Source: an uncultured Spirochaetaceae bacterium
GTDB taxonomy: Bacteria; Spirochaetota; Spirochaetia; Sphaerochaetales; Sphaerochaetaceae
DNA length: 6,318 bases
NCBI GenBank assembly: GCA_944389985.1
Contig: CALXON010000077.1
Location: 1 to 6,318, forward strand
Direction: 5' to 3'
A program made the position numbers and the translations under genes. Positions 3,798 through 6,318 of this stretch are shown piece after piece. Under the pieces are notes generated by a model. The model was not told where the DNA came from, searched no databases, and saw only the letters and a list, made by a program, of their open reading frames with translations. How positions within the stretch are numbered: the first letter of the stretch is position 1; the number at the start of each line of letters is the position of its first letter.

Positions 3798-6318
3798 TCA
3801 GACCCGCTTTCCACAGCAGTTCTTGTACTTCTTGCCGCTTCCGCAGGGGCATGGGTCGTTACGTCCTACCTTAGGCTGGGAACGCACATAAGTCGTACCC
3901 GCTGCAGTGGATGCTGATGTGACAGCGGTCCTGACCTCTCCGCGTGGGACATTGCTGAGAGCTGAGGCGGGGGAGTTATGTGTTGTCTCAAGCTTTGCCT
4001 GAGGTGCTGTCCTGACCCTGGGCTCTGTAGAGATCCTCACGGCATTTACTGTCCTGCAGACTGTCTCCGTGATGCTCTCGATCATCTCATCGAACGCATC
4101 GGAAGCTGTGTTCTTGTACTCCACAAGAGGGTTCTTCTGAGCATAGCTCATCAGGGACGCGGCCTCTCTCAGATCCTCAAGCGCATCGAGATGATCAACC
4201 CACCTTCTGTCGATGTTCCTGAGGTAGACGAAGCGGATGAATGCGTTGAAGTTTTCCTTCCCGACCTTCTGCTCCTTCTCCCTGAGATTGGCTATGAGCC
4301 TTTCCTTGAGAGCATTCCTGTCATTCACGATCTCCTCATCAGGACGTGTGGAGAAAATTCTCTGGTAGTTCTCGATGAACTTGTCAGTGTCACCCTGTGC
4401 ATCCTCGAATGCCATGTCAAGGAGCTCGGAGGTATTCTCGATGATCCTTTCTATGAGGTTGTCGGACTCAAGGATCTTGTCGCGCTCAGAGTAGATGAAG
4501 TTCCTCTGCTCGTTAAGCACATCATCATACTCAAGGAGCTTCTTCCTTATCTCGAAGTTACGCTGCTCGACACGCTTCTGGGCATTCTCGATCGCATTGT
4601 CCAGCATCTTATGCTGAATAGGCTCTCCGTCCTTGAGACCGAGCTTTCCGATCATGTCCCTGAGACCTTCTTTCGCGAAAAGCCTCATCAGAGGATCGTC
4701 AAGCGCTATGTAGAACTGGCTGACTCCAGGGTCTCCCTGTCTTCCGGCTCTTCCACGGAGCTGGTTGTCGATGCGTCTCGACTCATGGCGCTCTGAGCCT
4801 ATGATGTAGAGACCTCCCAGAGACTTGACCTTCTCATAGGCCTTCCTGTATTCAGGCATGATCTCCTGGACTGTCTTCCTGATCTCCTCAGGGGATGCTT
4901 CCGTACCGACCTTCTTCATCGCAAGGTGCTCAGGAGATCCTCCGAGCTTGATGTCGGTACCTCTTCCTGCCATGTTCGTCGCGATGGTAACGGCACCTTC
5001 TGATCCGGCCTCTCCGATGATATATGCCTCTCTGGCATGGTTCTTTGCGTTGAGGACCTCGTGCCTGATACCTTCCCTTGTGAGGAGTCTTGAGAGCTTC
5101 TCACTCTTCTCGATCGATGTCGTACCGATGAGAATTGGCTGTCCGGTCGCATGGATGCGCTTCACATCCTTCACGATCGCATTGTACTTGCATGTCTCGT
5201 CGAAGAAGGTGAGATCCGGAAGATCCTTCCTCTGCACCGGCACGTTCGTCGGGATGACCACGACATCGATGTTGTATATCTGCTTGAACTCGGTCGCCTC
5301 GGTATCCGCGGTTCCGGTCATGCCCGAGATCTTCTCATACATCCTGAAGAAGTTCTGGAATGTGATGGTTGCGAATGTCTTCGACTGTCCGCGTACGCTC
5401 ACGTTCTCCTTCGCCTCGATCGCCTGATGAAGTCCCTCAGAGTAACGTCTGCCCTGAAGCACACGGCCTGTGAACTCATCGACTATCTGGACCTCCCCGT
5501 CCTTCACGATGTAGTCGGTGTCCTTCTTGTACATGTACTCGGCCCTTACAGCCTGTGTGACATAGTGGACAAGCTCGAAGTTCGCATCATCGTAGAGGGA
5601 GTAGACCGTGTTCCCGTTCTCATCGGTTGAGGGCTGGAGCGCACCGTTCTTTCTGAGGATCTCCTCGATATGTGTCATTCCGTCTTTGGTGAATGTGACC
5701 TTCTTGCCTTTCTCGTCAAGCTTGAAATCACCTTTCTCATCGAAAGCGGCGTAGGCAGCCCTGTCAAGCTTGTCGACGGCACTGAGCTCATAGTAGTCTC
5801 CCGTCTCAGGATCCTTCTCACATTCCTTCAGGAAAGGAACGACAGCCTTCGCGGCTCTCACCTTGGGAGTGTCATCCTCTGACTGCCCTGAAATGATGAG
5901 AGGTGTTCTCGCCTCATCAATGAGAATCGAGTCGATCTCGTCGATGATGCAGTAATGGTGTCTTGCCTGGACTTTGGCCTGCAGAGATCCCTTCATGTTG
6001 TCACGGAGGTAATCGAAGCCGAACTCATTGTTCGTTCCGTATGTGATGTCGGCCTTATACGCTTCCTTCTTTCTTGCCTCGTCCTGTCCGGGGATCACGA
6101 CACCGGTCGTCATTCCGAGGAAAGAGTAGACACGGCCCATCCATTCGGCATCTCTCTGTGCAAGGTAGTCGTTGACCGTGACGATATGAACGCCCTTTCC
6201 CTCAAGCGCGTTCAGATACGCAGCAGGAACGGACGTAAGCGTCTTTCCCTCTCCGGTCTTCATCTCAAGGATAGAGCCCTGATGAAGTACGATCGCTCCC
6301 ATGATCTGCACATCGTAG
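3798..6318 (-). CDS. secA: Preprotein translocase ATPase SecA, N-terminus beyond the right edge
   Basis: SecA is the cytoplasmic motor that binds SecYEG and uses ATP to push unfolded preproteins across the inner membrane. The frame stays open to the edge: codons for Tyr-Asp precede the GTG at 6311, giving the canonical YDVQIMGAIVLHQG, so that GTG is internal Val, not a start. Numbering from it, I see Walker A TGEGKT (19-24), TNNEFGFDYLRDN (93-105), Walker B DEID (124-127) with DEARTPLIISG, the preprotein-binding region VDEFTGRVLQGRRYSEG (277-293), helicase motifs TNMAGRGTDIKLGG (445-458) and QLRGRAGRQGDPG (517-529), the scaffold helix with WVDHLDALEDLRE (704-716), a Ser/Thr/Ala-rich linker (about 760-812), and the zinc-binding SEC-C tail with CPCGSGKKYKNCCG (821-834). 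About 85 residues are missing by comparison with E. coli, implying about 920 in total. The usual LRxYAQ segment reads SLMSYAQ (719-725). All ATPase motifs appear intact. Confidence 0.97.
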   Translation of the reverse strand, partial: YDVQIMGAIVLHQGSILEMKTGEGKTLTSVPAAYLNALEGKGVHIVTVNDYLAQRDAEWMGRVYSFLGMTTGVVIPGQDEARKKEAYKADITYGTNNEFGFDYLRDNMKGSLQAKVQARHHYCIIDEIDSILIDEARTPLIISGQSEDDTPKVRAAKAVVPFLKECEKDPETGDYYELSAVDKLDRAAYAAFDEKGDFKLDEKGKKVTFTKDGMTHIEEILRKNGALQPSTDENGNTVYSLYDDANFELVHYVTQAVRAEYMYKKDTDYIVKDGEVQIVDEFTGRVLQGRRYSEGLHQAIEAKENVSVRGQSKTFATITFQNFFRMYEKISGMTGTADTEATEFKQIYNIDVVVIPTNVPVQRKDLPDLTFFDETCKYNAIVKDVKRIHATGQPILIGTTSIEKSEKLSRLLTREGIRHEVLNAKNHAREAYIIGEAGSEGAVTIATNMAGRGTDIKLGGSPEHLAMKKVGTEASPEEIRKTVQEIMPEYRKAYEKVKSLGGLYIIGSERHESRRIDNQLRGRAGRQGDPGVSQFYIALDDPLMRLFAKEGLRDMIGKLGLKDGEPIQHKMLDNAIENAQKRVEQRNFEIRKKLLEYDDVLNEQRNFIYSERDKILESDNLIERIIENTSELLDMAFEDAQGDTDKFIENYQRIFSTRPDEEIVNDRNALKERLIANLREKEQKVGKENFNAFIRFVYLRNIDRRWVDHLDALEDLREAASLMSYAQKNPLVEYKNTASDAFDEMIESITETVCRTVNAVRISTEPRVRTAPQAKLETTHNSPASALSNVPRGEVRTAVTSASTAAGTTYVRSQPKVGRNDPCPCGSGKKYKNCCGKRV

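Noticed and set aside
3628..3852. Minus-strand 74-codon open frame overlapping the secA 3' end
   Set aside because: It overlaps the secA C-terminal SEC-C coding region in another frame and spans the secA terminator; no ribosome site or recognisable domain.
3978..4796. Long plus-strand open frame (272 codons) opposite secA
   Set aside because: It is the antisense of well-conserved SecA sequence; its product is leucine-rich with no recognisable domain, as expected for a shadow frame.
6309..6311. GTG as the secA start codon
   Set aside because: Upstream codons to the window edge (Tyr-Asp) continue the conserved SecA sequence YDVQ, so this GTG encodes an internal valine.
1..6318. CRISPR arrays, tRNA or rRNA genes, transposases
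   Set aside because: None recognised on either strand by reading; no regularly spaced repeats or tRNA-like cloverleaf noticed.

Overview
The window looks like chromosomal DNA of a Gram-negative-type bacterium, most likely a spirochaete, possibly a gut or animal-associated lineage. This is inferred from the style of the SecA, penicillin-binding and lipoprotein sequences and from the arginine codons (many AGA/AGG). No rRNA or other decisive marker is present, so the taxonomy is tentative.

Layout. (1) 1-652, minus strand: N-terminal part of a class B penicillin-binding protein whose transpeptidase domain lies beyond the left edge. (2) 653-692: a 40-bp divergent intergenic region with two face-to-face sigma70-like promoters that share the same -10 DNA and a 13-bp interrupted palindrome. 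(3) 693-1718, plus strand: a membrane-anchored protein with two LysM domains and a C-terminal M23/LytM domain that has lost its zinc ligands, resembling the amidase activators NlpD and EnvC. (4) 1784-2304, plus strand: a RelBE/DinJ-type toxin-antitoxin operon with an intact antitoxin, an ATGA overlap and a frameshifted, degenerate RelE toxin. (5) 2305-2437: AT-rich regulatory DNA with a consensus -35 and a seven-G run in the promoter spacer. (6) 2438-3484, plus strand: a lipoprotein with a cysteine-rich, zinc-ribbon-like segment and a predicted right-handed beta-helix. (7) 3485-3797: a convergent intergenic region with two plus-strand terminators and one minus-strand terminator. (8) 3798-6318, minus strand: secA, complete at its C-terminus (SEC-C zinc motif) but missing about 85 N-terminal residues beyond the right edge.

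How the parts fit. The PBP and the degenerate LytM protein both concern peptidoglycan synthesis and remodelling, and their shared promoter region suggests they are regulated together or against each other. SecA drives export through SecYEG, the route the lipoprotein and the envelope proteins would use, but nothing here shows it is co-regulated with them. The stretch from about 1720 to 3540 is visibly more AT-rich than both flanks and carries a decayed toxin-antitoxin module and a surface lipoprotein, so it reads as an accessory insertion between housekeeping genes. I do not see a clearly new multi-gene system. The most interesting signals are regulatory: the overlapping divergent promoters and the poly-G promoter spacer upstream of the lipoprotein.
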